Source: Psychrobacter sp. Pi2-52
GTDB lineage: Bacteria; Pseudomonadota; Gammaproteobacteria; Pseudomonadales; Moraxellaceae
DNA length: 64,000 nt
NCBI RefSeq assembly: GCF_904846705.1
Contig: NZ_CAJHBS010000016.1
Coordinates: 1 to 64,000, forward strand
Reading direction: 5' to 3'
Each line of letters begins with the position of its first letter. Positions within the stretch are counted from its first letter, which is position 1. Made by a program: the position numbers and the translations under genes. Below, piece by piece: positions 1-8,441 of the stretch. The notes under the pieces are model-generated. The model had not been told where the DNA came from and made no database searches. It worked only from the letters and a program-made list of their open reading frames with translations.

Positions 1-816
1 AACTATGGCTCACCATCTAATCAGCTGAAAACCTTGAGAAAATGGTGTGATATTTAATCCTTATCTACTACAGCCCCCCAAAATTAAGTAATGATTTAGC
101 CGATAATTGTTTGTGATAAATTAACTGTGTAAGTTGTACGTAATGTGACATAAAAACTTAGTATTTTAATCACGTAAAAATAGGGCGTTTTTTGATTGAG
201 AAGGGGGTAGGTAACTGTTTTTTATTTTTGAGTTAGGGTAGTTAGTAAAAGGATAAAACGAGGAAAGAAGACGAGGATAAAAAAGCAGGAAGGTCTGCAT
301 CATTATGCTGAAGCACGACTGTAGTAGGATAGAAAAACACGACTGAAATCGTAGTTAGTTTCAGAAGCTAACTACGTTAATAAGTTTGAGATTAGGTTAT
401 TTATGTTGATGCTTAGCTAGCCCTGACTAAATCAAGTCAGTGTTAAGCCAGTGCTAAATGAGTGACACACCAGCTCCAGACATCGTCGACAGTCGGTGTT
501 GATAACGAATTCTTCTTGCGAACGAGATAATAGTCTGGAGCAAACGTTAGCGTTGATTCGCATAATAAATCAACTTTATCTATTCGGTCGCGGTCAAAAT
601 TAGATGGTTACCAGTACGCCAATGATTACCCTGAGATGATCGAATTAGAGTCTCGGCAATAAGATATATCTTTTTATAGGATTTTGAAGCGTTATTGACT
701 AAGTTTTAGCTATGGCATAAAGACGACTATGTAGTGGCTTTCCCTACTCAATACTCAGTGCTTGAGATTTATGCAACTACCTGAATGATAACTCCTGATA
801 TGCCTTACAACTGAAT
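1..816. other. Gene-free left margin
   Basis: I find no credible coding frame here. The only clear structure is a 9-bp perfect inverted repeat (CGTAGTTAG at 350-358, CTAACTACG at 368-376) with a 9-base loop. It has no T-tract, so it is not an obvious terminator. No tRNA, IS end or known repeat was recognised. Confidence 0.5.
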
Positions 817-856
817 AAACAAGTCCAAAAAGCCGTTGTTTTTTGGACTTGTTTTT
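817..856. terminator. Rho-independent terminator, probably bidirectional
   Basis: The inverted repeat AACAAGTCCAAAAA / TTTTTTGGACTTGTT closes over a short loop, with A and T tracts on both flanks. It lies about 70 bp past the stop of the leftward permease gene, so it most likely ends the mmuM-permease transcript. Confidence 0.8.
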
Positions 857-926
857 ATGTATCACAGTTATTTTAAAAATATACTAAAAACTATATCCGC
901 TCCTTTGCTCAACGTAAAAACAATAA

Positions 927-2261
927 TTAATATGTCTGTTTCGGCAGTGCTCTTGACTGATAGCGGCTGTAATAAAAAATCGCTAAGCCAGGTATATACA
1001 GCAGCAAGGACAACAGCAAGTTATCCACGCCAGCAGCATAAATTAGCCAGATACCATAGACACTCGCGCCCAGACCGATGGCTTTGATGCTCCAGCGTTC
1101 TAATTGTGCAAATGATACTTTGACCAGATACGCCCCGACTAAAAAGTAAGGAATCAAAATCATCGAGGTGGAGATAATCACCAAGGTGTTATAGCCTTTA
1201 CCGGTCAAAAAGATCATCAGTAAGCACAACTGCACGGTCAAACTGGTTAGTAGTAATGATGCCGTTGGCGTGCCTTGTGCGTTTTGCTTGGTAAATATAC
1301 GTGGAAACGCATTGTACTTCGCCGCGGTAAACGGCACTTCAGCCGAGTAGAGAATCCAGCTCAGGTAAGATGCTAATACCGAGATGATAAGACCAATACT
1401 GATAACCCATTTACCCACATCGCCCGTCATTTGCGCCATAATGCCAGCCATTGATGGGTTGCTAAGCGCTGCCACATCCACACGGCTCATGACCCCGAGA
1501 GAGAGCAGGGTAATGGCAACATATAGTACCAACGCAAACAATACACCGATGTAAGTGGCTCGGCCGATATCAGCGCGCCTCTTCGCACGTTGCGATAAGA
1601 CAATCGCGCCCTCGATACCCGTAAATACCCATAGGGTGATCAGCATCGTTCCTTTGACCTGCTCCATAAATGGCACGTCTAACGTCGTACCTGCGCGGTC
1701 AGCATTAAAGGTCTGCATATCAAAGGCATAATAGGCAAACACGATAAAAGCAATGAGCGGTAAACTTTTTGCCAAGGTCGCCAGCAAGTTGATAAAGGCC
1801 GCTTGCTTAACGCCGCGCAGTACCAAATAATGCACTAGCCATAAAATGATAGACTCACCGACTAGCGCCCACAGCGTGTTGCCTTCACCAAAAACAATAC
1901 TTGTTGGTGTATCAATAAAGCTACCCAGCGCGGCAAACGCCACGACCAAGTAGCCAACCACACCAATCGTCGCACATAGCCAGTAACCCCATGCTGAAAA
2001 GAAGCCTGCCAAATCGCCAAACCCTGTTTTGGCATAGGTATAAATGCCGCCATCCAGCTCAGGCTTTAAGCGTGATAAATGCAAAAAGCAGCCTGCGAGG
2101 AACAAAATACCCACGCCGGTGATGATCCATGCGGTAATGATGGCGTTCACGCCTGCCACTTCGGCCATGTTTTGCGGTAGGCTAAAAATACCCGCACCGA
2201 CCATCGAGCTAAACACGATGGCAGTGAGCATGGTTAGCCCAATTTTTTGTCCATTTTGCAT
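927..2261 (-). CDS. APC-superfamily amino acid permease (basic amino acid antiporter type)
   Basis: A 444-residue inner-membrane carrier with about 12 hydrophobic segments. The N-terminal stretch with SSMVGAGIFSLPQ is the conserved first helix of the APC superfamily, in the ArcD/YjdE arginine-ornithine antiporter branch. The start lies 10 bp after the stop of the upstream homocysteine S-methyltransferase gene, so the two are very probably one leftward operon. In E. coli, mmuM is paired with an S-methylmethionine permease (MmuP). By position this carrier could import S-methylmethionine or another sulfur amino acid, but its sequence looks more like the basic amino acid antiporters, so the substrate is open. 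A terminator follows at 817-856. The family is well supported; the substrate is inference. Confidence 0.85.
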   Translation of the reverse strand: MQNGQKIGLTMLTAIVFSSMVGAGIFSLPQNMAEVAGVNAIITAWIITGVGILFLAGCFLHLSRLKPELDGGIYTYAKTGFGDLAGFFSAWGYWLCATIGVVGYLVVAFAALGSFIDTPTSIVFGEGNTLWALVGESIILWLVHYLVLRGVKQAAFINLLATLAKSLPLIAFIVFAYYAFDMQTFNADRAGTTLDVPFMEQVKGTMLITLWVFTGIEGAIVLSQRAKRRADIGRATYIGVLFALVLYVAITLLSLGVMSRVDVAALSNPSMAGIMAQMTGDVGKWVISIGLIISVLASYLSWILYSAEVPFTAAKYNAFPRIFTKQNAQGTPTASLLLTSLTVQLCLLMIFLTGKGYNTLVIISTSMILIPYFLVGAYLVKVSFAQLERWSIKAIGLGASVYGIWLIYAAGVDNLLLSLLLYIPGLAIFYYSRYQSRALPKQTY

Positions 2262-2271
2262 CGTGCGATCT

Positions 2272-3228
2272 CTATTTTGTTGAGGTGCCTGTCGTCAAAG
2301 TATCTGTTGTCAAAGTGCTTGTGAAATGCTGGCTCAATGCCTGAATATGCTCTGGGCCAATACCGCAGCAACCGCCAATCAGTGATGCGCCTTGGGTTTG
2401 CCATTTTTTTGCCCAAACCAAGTATGCAGGCGGGGTTAGGTCATCGCGCACTTCATCGAGGCCATCATTAGCGGTGGCGTCTTTTGGCTGTGGTGGAAAA
2501 GCGTTGGCATACGCGCCAAGTTTGATGTGCGTGGCATTCTTGTCTTGCAACACGCTTTGCGCTACATCAAGCGCTTGATCAATCACTTCTGGCTGACAGC
2601 AGTTAAATAAGATTGCTTCTACATTGATATCTGCCATTTTGGTAACGGCTTCTTTTACCGTCTCACCTGAGCGCAAACGCGGTACATCGAGATGCTCGCT
2701 GTCTTCTAGGGTGAATGAAACCCATAACGGCTTATTGTCAGCATCGAGCGTGTCCAGTAGCTCGCGAACAGCGACAGATTCAGCGATTAGGCTTTGGGTT
2801 TCTGCCAGCCAAAAATCCACATATTCGCTCAAACCTTTGATAAGTGGCGTGGCGATATCTTCCACGTGATCCGCGTCAAACAAATCGGCACGATATGAGC
2901 CAAATAGTGGCGGGATGGAACCTGCAATCTTAGTGTCGCGGCCTTCCATCTCGACTGCAGCGCGCGCCATCTCGCCTGCTGAGGTAGCCAACGCTTGCGC
3001 TTGATTGGCAAAACGCTCTTCGCCAATATGAAAGGGTACGAGCGCATAGCTGTTGGTGGTGATGACCGCTGCGCCGCTTTGGATAAAGGCGCGATGCACG
3101 TCACGGACGATCTCAGGCGCTTCTATCATTGCCAGCGCCGACCACTCAGGCTGACGAAATGGTGCGCCACGTTTGGCTAGCTCTCGACCCAAGCCGCCGT
3201 CAATAATTGTGATTGCGTCAATTGACAT
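2272..3228 (-). CDS. mmuM: Homocysteine S-methyltransferase
   Basis: A 318-residue cytoplasmic zinc enzyme, the usual length for MmuM. It transfers a methyl group from S-methylmethionine or S-adenosylmethionine to homocysteine, giving methionine. The opening IIDGGLGREL is the family start. The zinc-binding cysteines are visible: FNCCQPE near residue 205 and the GGCCGIGPEHI motif with the Cys pair near 287-288. It is the first gene of a two-gene leftward operon with the APC permease. A 107-bp repeat element ends only about 45 bp upstream of the start and may carry or disturb the promoter. The C-terminal tail is rich in Thr/Ser-Leu repeats (TLTTDTLTTGTSTK) and looks non-essential. Function is well supported; methyl donor preference is not visible. 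Confidence 0.92.
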   Translation of the reverse strand: MSIDAITIIDGGLGRELAKRGAPFRQPEWSALAMIEAPEIVRDVHRAFIQSGAAVITTNSYALVPFHIGEERFANQAQALATSAGEMARAAVEMEGRDTKIAGSIPPLFGSYRADLFDADHVEDIATPLIKGLSEYVDFWLAETQSLIAESVAVRELLDTLDADNKPLWVSFTLEDSEHLDVPRLRSGETVKEAVTKMADINVEAILFNCCQPEVIDQALDVAQSVLQDKNATHIKLGAYANAFPPQPKDATANDGLDEVRDDLTPPAYLVWAKKWQTQGASLIGGCCGIGPEHIQALSQHFTSTLTTDTLTTGTSTK

Positions 3229-3272
3229 AATAAGTCCCTCTTTATAGTGAATAGGTACATCTACTAAGACTC

Positions 3273-3379
3273 TATAGTCAATTCTCTATAAAAGAGTGAC
3301 AGCGTTAACCTCACTTGAAATATCACAGTTACATCTGCGCTTGGTTGCCTTGTCTCTCTTTCAAACTGAATCAGCTATA
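3273..3379 (+). repeat. MITE-like repeat, copy A
   Basis: About 107 bp, beginning TATAGTCAATTC and ending with a degraded mirror of that end (TGAATCAGCTATA). The interior shares GTGACAGCGTTAACCTC, ACATCTGC and GGTTGCCTTGTCTC with copy B (14655-14760), and in more diverged form with copies C (22356-22462) and D (27757-27863, opposite orientation). The ends resemble those of the IS630-family element at 59394-60306. No coding capacity. It sits just upstream of mmuM. A weaker inverted repeat (CCAAAAGT 3441-3448, ACTTTTGG 3471-3478) followed by GGTTGCCTTG lies beside it and may be a decayed partial copy. Confidence 0.8.
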
Positions 3380-3581
3380 TTTTGAGAAATAGAGTTATTT
3401 AAAGGGACGAAATACTAGGCGTAATAAGGAGTAGATGCAACCAAAAGTTTAGTAATAATGTTAATTGATTACTTTTGGCATCTGGTTGCCTTGTTCGAGT
3501 ATAGGTATTGCATGGTTTTTCTGATGAGGTCTATACAAATTGTGAGTAAATACGAGGTGACGATGACTTTTAGTCAGACAT

Positions 3582-3616
3582 AAAAAAGCAGACATCATAG
3601 ATATCTGCTTTTTTTA
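3582..3616 (-). terminator. Rho-independent terminator
   Basis: AAAAAAGCAGA / TCTGCTTTTTT inverted repeat ending 20 bp beyond the stop of the leftward MDR oxidoreductase gene. On the minus strand it is followed by a T-tract. Confidence 0.85.
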
Positions 3617-3635
3617 ACTGTTCTTTAACTTGCAA

Positions 3636-4763
3636 TTAGACTTGAGGCTTGATCAAGTATTTCTCACCAGTCGCCTGTTTGCCATAAGCGGCGATTGATT
3701 TTAACTGTAGCGCTTCTTCTAGGGTCACTTCATGCGTATAGCTGCTCGCAAAGGTGGTGGTGATTTCTTCTGCCACGCGTTTGCGCATGGACTGAACCGT
3801 TTCACTACCAAGTTTGCCAAGTGCATTGAATAATAAGAAACCATTCACACCCCACGCAAAACCAAAGTTACGGTTTAAGGTGATTGGACCACGGTCTAAG
3901 GCGCCATAAATATAAGCTTGTTTAAAGGTATTTGAGCCATAGACGCTGTATTCTTCTACGTCACGAGTGATAGCGGCTTCCATACAGTTTAGAATATCGC
4001 TGGTGAGCTTACCGCCACCGATAGGGTCAAACGAAATCGTAGCGCCTGTTTCAGTAATTGCGGCGGTCAAATCAGCAAGGAACGTCTCACTGCTTGAGTT
4101 CACCACATATTTTGCGCCCATATCGCGCAATAGCTTTTCTTGCGAGTCTTTACGGACGATATTCACCAAATCAATACCGTCTGCCATACAGATACGGTTT
4201 AGCATTTGACCAAGGCTAGAAGCAGCTGCTGCATGTACGATGGCTTTGTGGCCTTCAGCGCGCATGGTTTCGACCATTGCCAGTGAGGTGAGCGGGTTTA
4301 CAAAAGACGATGCGGCCTCGGTAGCTGTCGTGCCGTCTTGCATTTCTATGCAGCTTCTTACATTGACACAGTGGTATTGACGATATGTACCGCCACCAAT
4401 CACTGCAACCATTTTGCCCATGAGTACTTGTGCGGCTTCTGATGAGCCTGCTGCGACGACTGTACCAGCGCCTTCGTTACCGACAGGCGTGTCTTTGTTT
4501 ACCCGCGTTTTGAGTGATGGCATGAATTTCGCAGGCACATCAGCAGTAATGATCGGGCTGTCATCAGTGCCTGATTGTACAGCGGTTGACATATCAGCGG
4601 CGCTGAACATCACACCAAAGTCAGAAGGGTTCAATGGCATGGCTTCCATGCGAACGACAACTTCGTCAGCACCGGGTTGCGGCATCTCGATATCTTTTAA
4701 AGACAGGGTTAATTTGTTGTCATCACTGATGGTTGAAACCAGTTGTTTATTTTTATCGGTCAT
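3636..4763 (-). CDS. MDR-superfamily zinc-independent oxidoreductase
   Basis: A 375-residue cytoplasmic protein of the medium-chain dehydrogenase/reductase superfamily, quinone oxidoreductase/enoyl reductase-like. The N-terminal GroES-like part has MEAMPLNPSDFGVM and GNEGAGTVVAAG. A Rossmann-type cofactor segment follows (KAIVHAAAASSLGQML and a later SFDPIGGGKL). The structural and catalytic zinc cysteines of classical alcohol dehydrogenases are not seen, so an NADPH-dependent quinone or enone reductase is more likely. Single gene with its own terminator (3582-3616). The neighbouring GST gene lies on the same strand about 130 bp upstream, so joint expression is possible. Substrate unknown. 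Confidence 0.8.
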   Translation of the reverse strand: MTDKNKQLVSTISDDNKLTLSLKDIEMPQPGADEVVVRMEAMPLNPSDFGVMFSAADMSTAVQSGTDDSPIITADVPAKFMPSLKTRVNKDTPVGNEGAGTVVAAGSSEAAQVLMGKMVAVIGGGTYRQYHCVNVRSCIEMQDGTTATEAASSFVNPLTSLAMVETMRAEGHKAIVHAAAASSLGQMLNRICMADGIDLVNIVRKDSQEKLLRDMGAKYVVNSSSETFLADLTAAITETGATISFDPIGGGKLTSDILNCMEAAITRDVEEYSVYGSNTFKQAYIYGALDRGPITLNRNFGFAWGVNGFLLFNALGKLGSETVQSMRKRVAEEITTTFASSYTHEVTLEEALQLKSIAAYGKQATGEKYLIKPQV

Positions 4764-4890
4764 AAGATTTGCTCCTGCAAATAGTTAGATTTCTAGACCA
4801 ATCCCTTTACGGCATTGGTCGTTCTTTAGGTTATTGAATTTTAGTAATTTTCTTAATGTGGCTCATTTTTAGTAGCCACATTGCCACAAG

Positions 4891-5568
4891 TTATTTAGCA
4901 TTTGCGGCTTGGATTAGAGCCTTAACGTGTTGCATAAACTCAGGCATGTTTGCTTGACTGTCCGCCTGAACACTTTTTGCAATGTCGGTTTCACTCATGG
5001 CTTTGTTCCATTCTTTCATGCCGTCTACTTCTGCCAGTACATCCCACTCAAGCTGAGTCGCTCCAAAAGCGTTGACAATAGTGTTGACGTGATGCACATA
5101 GATGTCAGCCATGGTGAATTGCTCGCCTGCAATCCAAGGCGAAAATTGACATAAGCGATTCATAGCAATAATACCGCGGCCCAATACTTGACGTACTTCC
5201 TCTTTGACTGCGTTAGGTGCTTGAGTACCAGAAAATACGTATGGAATCAGTCGACGGCTTGGTAGCTCAAAATACAGCTCTGCTATTTTCATAATCTGAC
5301 GTACAGTCGCGCGTTCTGCTGCATCGGTAGGATATAGCGGCTTTTCAGGATACGTTTCTTCAAGGAAGTCACAGATCACGCTCGACTCTGACAGATTAAA
5401 ACCGTCAGGCATGGTGATCGCAGGTACTTTACCCACTGGACTAACAGTTAGTAGATCATCACTACCAGCGTACAAAAGATCCTCTTGAAATGGGATACCC
5501 TTATATAAAAGAGCGTGTTTTACTATATTGTAATAGTTGCTTGCAGCAAAGCCGTGCAAAGTAATCAT
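4891..5568 (-). CDS. Glutathione S-transferase family protein
   Basis: A 225-residue cytosolic GST. The N-terminal thioredoxin-like domain starts ITLHGFAASNYYNIVKHAL and contains the cis-proline segment GKVPAITMP and the glutathione-binding SESSVICDFLEE. A helical C-terminal domain follows, with the FTMADIYVHH hallmark. It is transcribed divergently from the LysR gene at 5754, with about 185 bp between them. That arrangement suggests control by that LysR protein. The physiological electrophile cannot be told from sequence. Confidence 0.9.
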   Translation of the reverse strand: MITLHGFAASNYYNIVKHALLYKGIPFQEDLLYAGSDDLLTVSPVGKVPAITMPDGFNLSESSVICDFLEETYPEKPLYPTDAAERATVRQIMKIAELYFELPSRRLIPYVFSGTQAPNAVKEEVRQVLGRGIIAMNRLCQFSPWIAGEQFTMADIYVHHVNTIVNAFGATQLEWDVLAEVDGMKEWNKAMSETDIAKSVQADSQANMPEFMQHVKALIQAANAK

Positions 5569-5753
5569 AAGTCCATTTCCATTATTAGAGTAAAAGTTGT
5601 AGTTTTTAATTTAAACACATTATTACTGGTTTTAATGTGGTTATATATAAAGGAAAACGTGAATCACTATTGCTTTTTAAGCAACAATAAGACCAAAATA
5701 CTTAAAAGCAGCAATCAATCAATGATCAACTAGCGATGAGATGGAGAGGTTAA

Positions 5754-6668
5754 TTGGATCAGTTACGGGCAATACGCTATTTCAGCAAAGTCGTAGAAAC
5801 AGGCAGTTTTACTAAGGCGGCAAGTGCATTTAATGTGCCGCCATCCTCACTATCTAGACGAGTGTCTGATTTAGAAAAGAGCTTGGGCGCGACACTATTA
5901 AAGCGCTCGACCCGAATCGTTAAATTGACCGAAGTAGGGCAGGTCTATTATGACGATATGCAGCAAGTATTGGATCAGCTCGAACAAAGCAAAGAAACAG
6001 TACGCAGTTATCAAACGACGCCAATGGGGCGGTTGCGCATCAGCTCTATGGTGGGTTTTGGTGAAAAAATACTGCTACCACTGCTGGATGAATTTGGTGA
6101 GTTGTATCCAGAGATTGTGCTAGATGTAAGTCTCAGTGATGAATTATCCGCATTGGGACGTGACGATGTCGACATTGCGATTCGCGGTGGTTATGCACCA
6201 AATGAGCGATTGCTTGCCATTAGGCTCATGGACAATGGGTTTATACCGGTTGCGTCGCCCAGTTATTTAGAGATGCATGGCGAACCTAGTCATGTGATGG
6301 AATTAAAGGAACATAAAGGCCTGTATTTTAAAGCGCCAAACGGGCCAACGCCTTGGCTCTGCTATGTGGCCGATCAGTGGCATGATGTCTCAGGGCCAGC
6401 AGTGGCAATTTCAAACAATGGACTATGGCTAGCAAAAAAGGCTTGTGATGGTGAAGGGGTTTTGATGTCCACTCGCTGGGCACTACCCTCATATCTTGAG
6501 TCAGGCGCATTGCAAGAGATTAAATTTGAGCATCCATTAGCAATCACGCAGCACGCTGATATGGCCGTATATCTGCTGTATCAAAAGCAGCGCTATCTAG
6601 TGCCTAAGGTAAAAGCCGCCGTCGATTTCTTGGTTGAGAGGATAAAAGTAGGAAGTGTAGATAAATAG
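5754..6668 (+). CDS. LysR-family transcriptional regulator
   Basis: A 304-residue DNA-binding regulator. The N-terminal winged helix-turn-helix (about residues 1-60) reads MDQLRAIRYFSKV, then SFTKAASAFNVPPSSLSRRV. The effector-binding domain starts near residue 90. The start is TTG: GAGAGG lies 6-10 bases upstream and the frame begins at the conserved family N-terminus, with no ATG nearby that fits as well. It is divergent from the GST gene at 4891-5568, its most likely target. The inducer is unknown. Confidence 0.92.
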   Translation: MDQLRAIRYFSKVVETGSFTKAASAFNVPPSSLSRRVSDLEKSLGATLLKRSTRIVKLTEVGQVYYDDMQQVLDQLEQSKETVRSYQTTPMGRLRISSMVGFGEKILLPLLDEFGELYPEIVLDVSLSDELSALGRDDVDIAIRGGYAPNERLLAIRLMDNGFIPVASPSYLEMHGEPSHVMELKEHKGLYFKAPNGPTPWLCYVADQWHDVSGPAVAISNNGLWLAKKACDGEGVLMSTRWALPSYLESGALQEIKFEHPLAITQHADMAVYLLYQKQRYLVPKVKAAVDFLVERIKVGSVDK

Positions 6669-6876
6669 CCTAAGCAATATTTTGTGATTGACTTATAGTA
6701 AATAAATATTCTGCTAACCTAATTTGTGTAGACTAGCGTTAGGATGATCAAGTGCCTAAAGAGGATGATGGTAGTCTTGATGCATCGAGCAAGTAACGAC
6801 TTAGTCTAACAAGCGATAATGCAACATAAACAGCAGATTGCATAAATAGTAAAATGCTAACACTTAAGGATAAATT

Positions 6877-7632
6877 ATGCCTCTGTATAAGTATTTGACA
6901 GTTGAAAATACGTTGAGAGTTTTAGAAGGCTCTGTAAGATTTACTCAACCAGGGGCTTTTAATGACCCATTTGAAATGGTGCCGGAATTATATATACCAG
7001 AAGATTTTGAACCTAAAGAGATATCTATTAGCTTTGATATCCTTGCTCCAAGAAGGCAGCCGAGTGTTGGTGAGTTGAAGGTTGACTTTGAGTCTGACCA
7101 TTGTAATGACATAAATTCTAGAAATATTTTAAGTTCGTTGAATCAGTCCATTGGCATTTTGTGCTTATCTAAAAATGAGTCGTCTCTATTAATGTGGTCT
7201 CACTATGCTGGTGAGTACTCTGGAGCTGTTATTGAGTTTGATGAAGAGCACGAATTTTTCAAAGGCTTATTTGATATAGATTATCGAGAGTGTAGACCGA
7301 AGAAGGACATCAGTTCTTATGTAAGTGGTGAATCACCAATTCCGATAGCCGAACTTTGTGTAAAGCCCAAGGACTGGGAGTATGAAAAAGAATATAGAAT
7401 TGTTAGAAATCTATCGGATTGTAAGAAAGTTCGTGAATATAATGGTTTTCCTGTATATGTAATGGACGTTCCCTTAGATGCGATAAAGTCTATTACCTTC
7501 GGTGAAAGGATGCCTGTAGCAGCTCAAAGAGAAGTGTGGCATAAAATCAAGAATACGAATATCTCATTAAGTCTTGCTGCTATTGCAAACTGGGGATACG
7601 AGTTTAGAAAGGAACCTATTAAATATAATTAG
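6877..7632 (+). CDS. DUF2971-family protein
   Basis: A 251-residue soluble protein. It begins PLYKYLTVENTLRVLEG and carries the DUF2971 landmarks: FNDPFEM, LLMWSHYAGEYSGAVIEFD and WEYEKEYRIV. Biochemical function is not established for this family, which is often found in accessory regions and near defence genes. The gene uses many AGA codons and AT-rich synonyms compared with its neighbours, which suggests recent acquisition. The start is ATG with AAGGA 7 bases upstream. A 41-codon orphan frame follows at 7645. Family call is good; role unknown. Confidence 0.8.
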   Translation: MPLYKYLTVENTLRVLEGSVRFTQPGAFNDPFEMVPELYIPEDFEPKEISISFDILAPRRQPSVGELKVDFESDHCNDINSRNILSSLNQSIGILCLSKNESSLLMWSHYAGEYSGAVIEFDEEHEFFKGLFDIDYRECRPKKDISSYVSGESPIPIAELCVKPKDWEYEKEYRIVRNLSDCKKVREYNGFPVYVMDVPLDAIKSITFGERMPVAAQREVWHKIKNTNISLSLAAIANWGYEFRKEPIKYN

Positions 7633-7644
7633 CCTGTTTCTGAA

Positions 7645-7770
7645 ATGAATCCTTTAATAAGCCCAAGGACAGCCCATATATTTACCGAGCTTCAAAATGA
7701 GTTTGGTGAAATAGCTCGTTGGATAATTAAAGAGCATAAATTGAGCGATGTTGCTAATCACACACTGTAA
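7645..7770 (+). CDS. Small orphan frame, possible gene remnant
   Basis: An ATG-to-TAA frame of 41 codons, 12 bp after the DUF2971 gene on the same strand. It encodes a charged, protein-like stretch (NEFGEIARWIIKEHKL) without a clear ribosome-binding site. I do not recognise it. It may be the cut-off start or end of a gene that once followed the DUF2971 gene. Low confidence that it is translated. Confidence 0.25.
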   Translation: MNPLISPRTAHIFTELQNEFGEIARWIIKEHKLSDVANHTL

Positions 7771-7901
7771 AGTGTTTGCAAGCACAAGCAGGCGGAAGAT
7801 TTACTTGCTAGCACTCCGTAGTTTTAACTAGTGATTTAATTCGTTTATTGGACTAATCGTAACGCTTTAGGCCCTACATATATATAAATAACGCATTTAC
7901 T

Positions 7902-8294
7902 TTATTGACCCTGTCCTAGATCCTCTAAGATAGCGCAGTCTGCATTATCATCGCCTGCGCAATGATCAAAAGAATTCTGTAGCGAGTCGACCATCTCCTG
8001 CAATTGCGCAATTTTTTGATTTAACGTTTCGATATGCTCTTGTGTCAGTTGCTTAACATCTGCACTCTGACGATTGGCATTTTTACGCAGATACAGTAAC
8101 TCTTTCATTTGCTTGGATGAGAATCCCAAGTCGCGAGAATGTCTTAAAAAGCATAAGTCGTCTATATCGTCTTCAGAATACAAACGATAACCTGAGTTCG
8201 AGCGATTTACGGTTTCTAGCAAGCCAATCTGCTCATAGTAGCGAATCATTTTGGTAGAGATACCTGATTGCTTTGATGCTTGACCAATATTCAT
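7902..8294 (-). CDS. cueR: Cu(I)-responsive MerR-family regulator CueR
   Basis: A 130-residue MerR-family activator. The helix-turn-helix occupies the N-terminus (MNIGQASKQSGISTKMIRYY), followed by a long dimerisation helix. The Cu(I)-binding loop is present with Cys112 and Cys120 (CAGDDNADC), the same positions as the copper ligands of E. coli CueR. The start at 8294 is fixed by AGGAGG exactly 6 bases upstream; an ATG nine codons earlier has no such site. It lies downstream of, and on the same strand as, the copper ATPase gene, and probably controls the promoter at 10962-10992 by untwisting its long spacer. Function is well supported. Confidence 0.95.
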   Translation of the reverse strand: MNIGQASKQSGISTKMIRYYEQIGLLETVNRSNSGYRLYSEDDIDDLCFLRHSRDLGFSSKQMKELLYLRKNANRQSADVKQLTQEHIETLNQKIAQLQEMVDSLQNSFDHCAGDDNADCAILEDLGQGQ

Positions 8295-8441
8295 ATTTAT
8301 CCTCCTAGGGCGTATCCTCAATTCAATAGATAGTCATCTAACTGGGCTAAAAATGGACTTAAATAACCTGTGTATTTAAACCCTATATGGATATCCTTTA
8401 CGATTCTATATTTACTCTGTAGCGGTTTAGTAGTTCGCTGA

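Noticed and set aside
836..1087. 83-codon plus-strand frame
   Set aside because: It overlaps the end of the permease gene on the opposite strand and the terminator; it lacks a ribosome site and protein-like composition.
3421..3500. Inverted repeat with GGTTGCCTTG next to MITE copy A
   Set aside because: Similar to part of the MITE interior but without terminal repeats; too short to call as a fifth copy.
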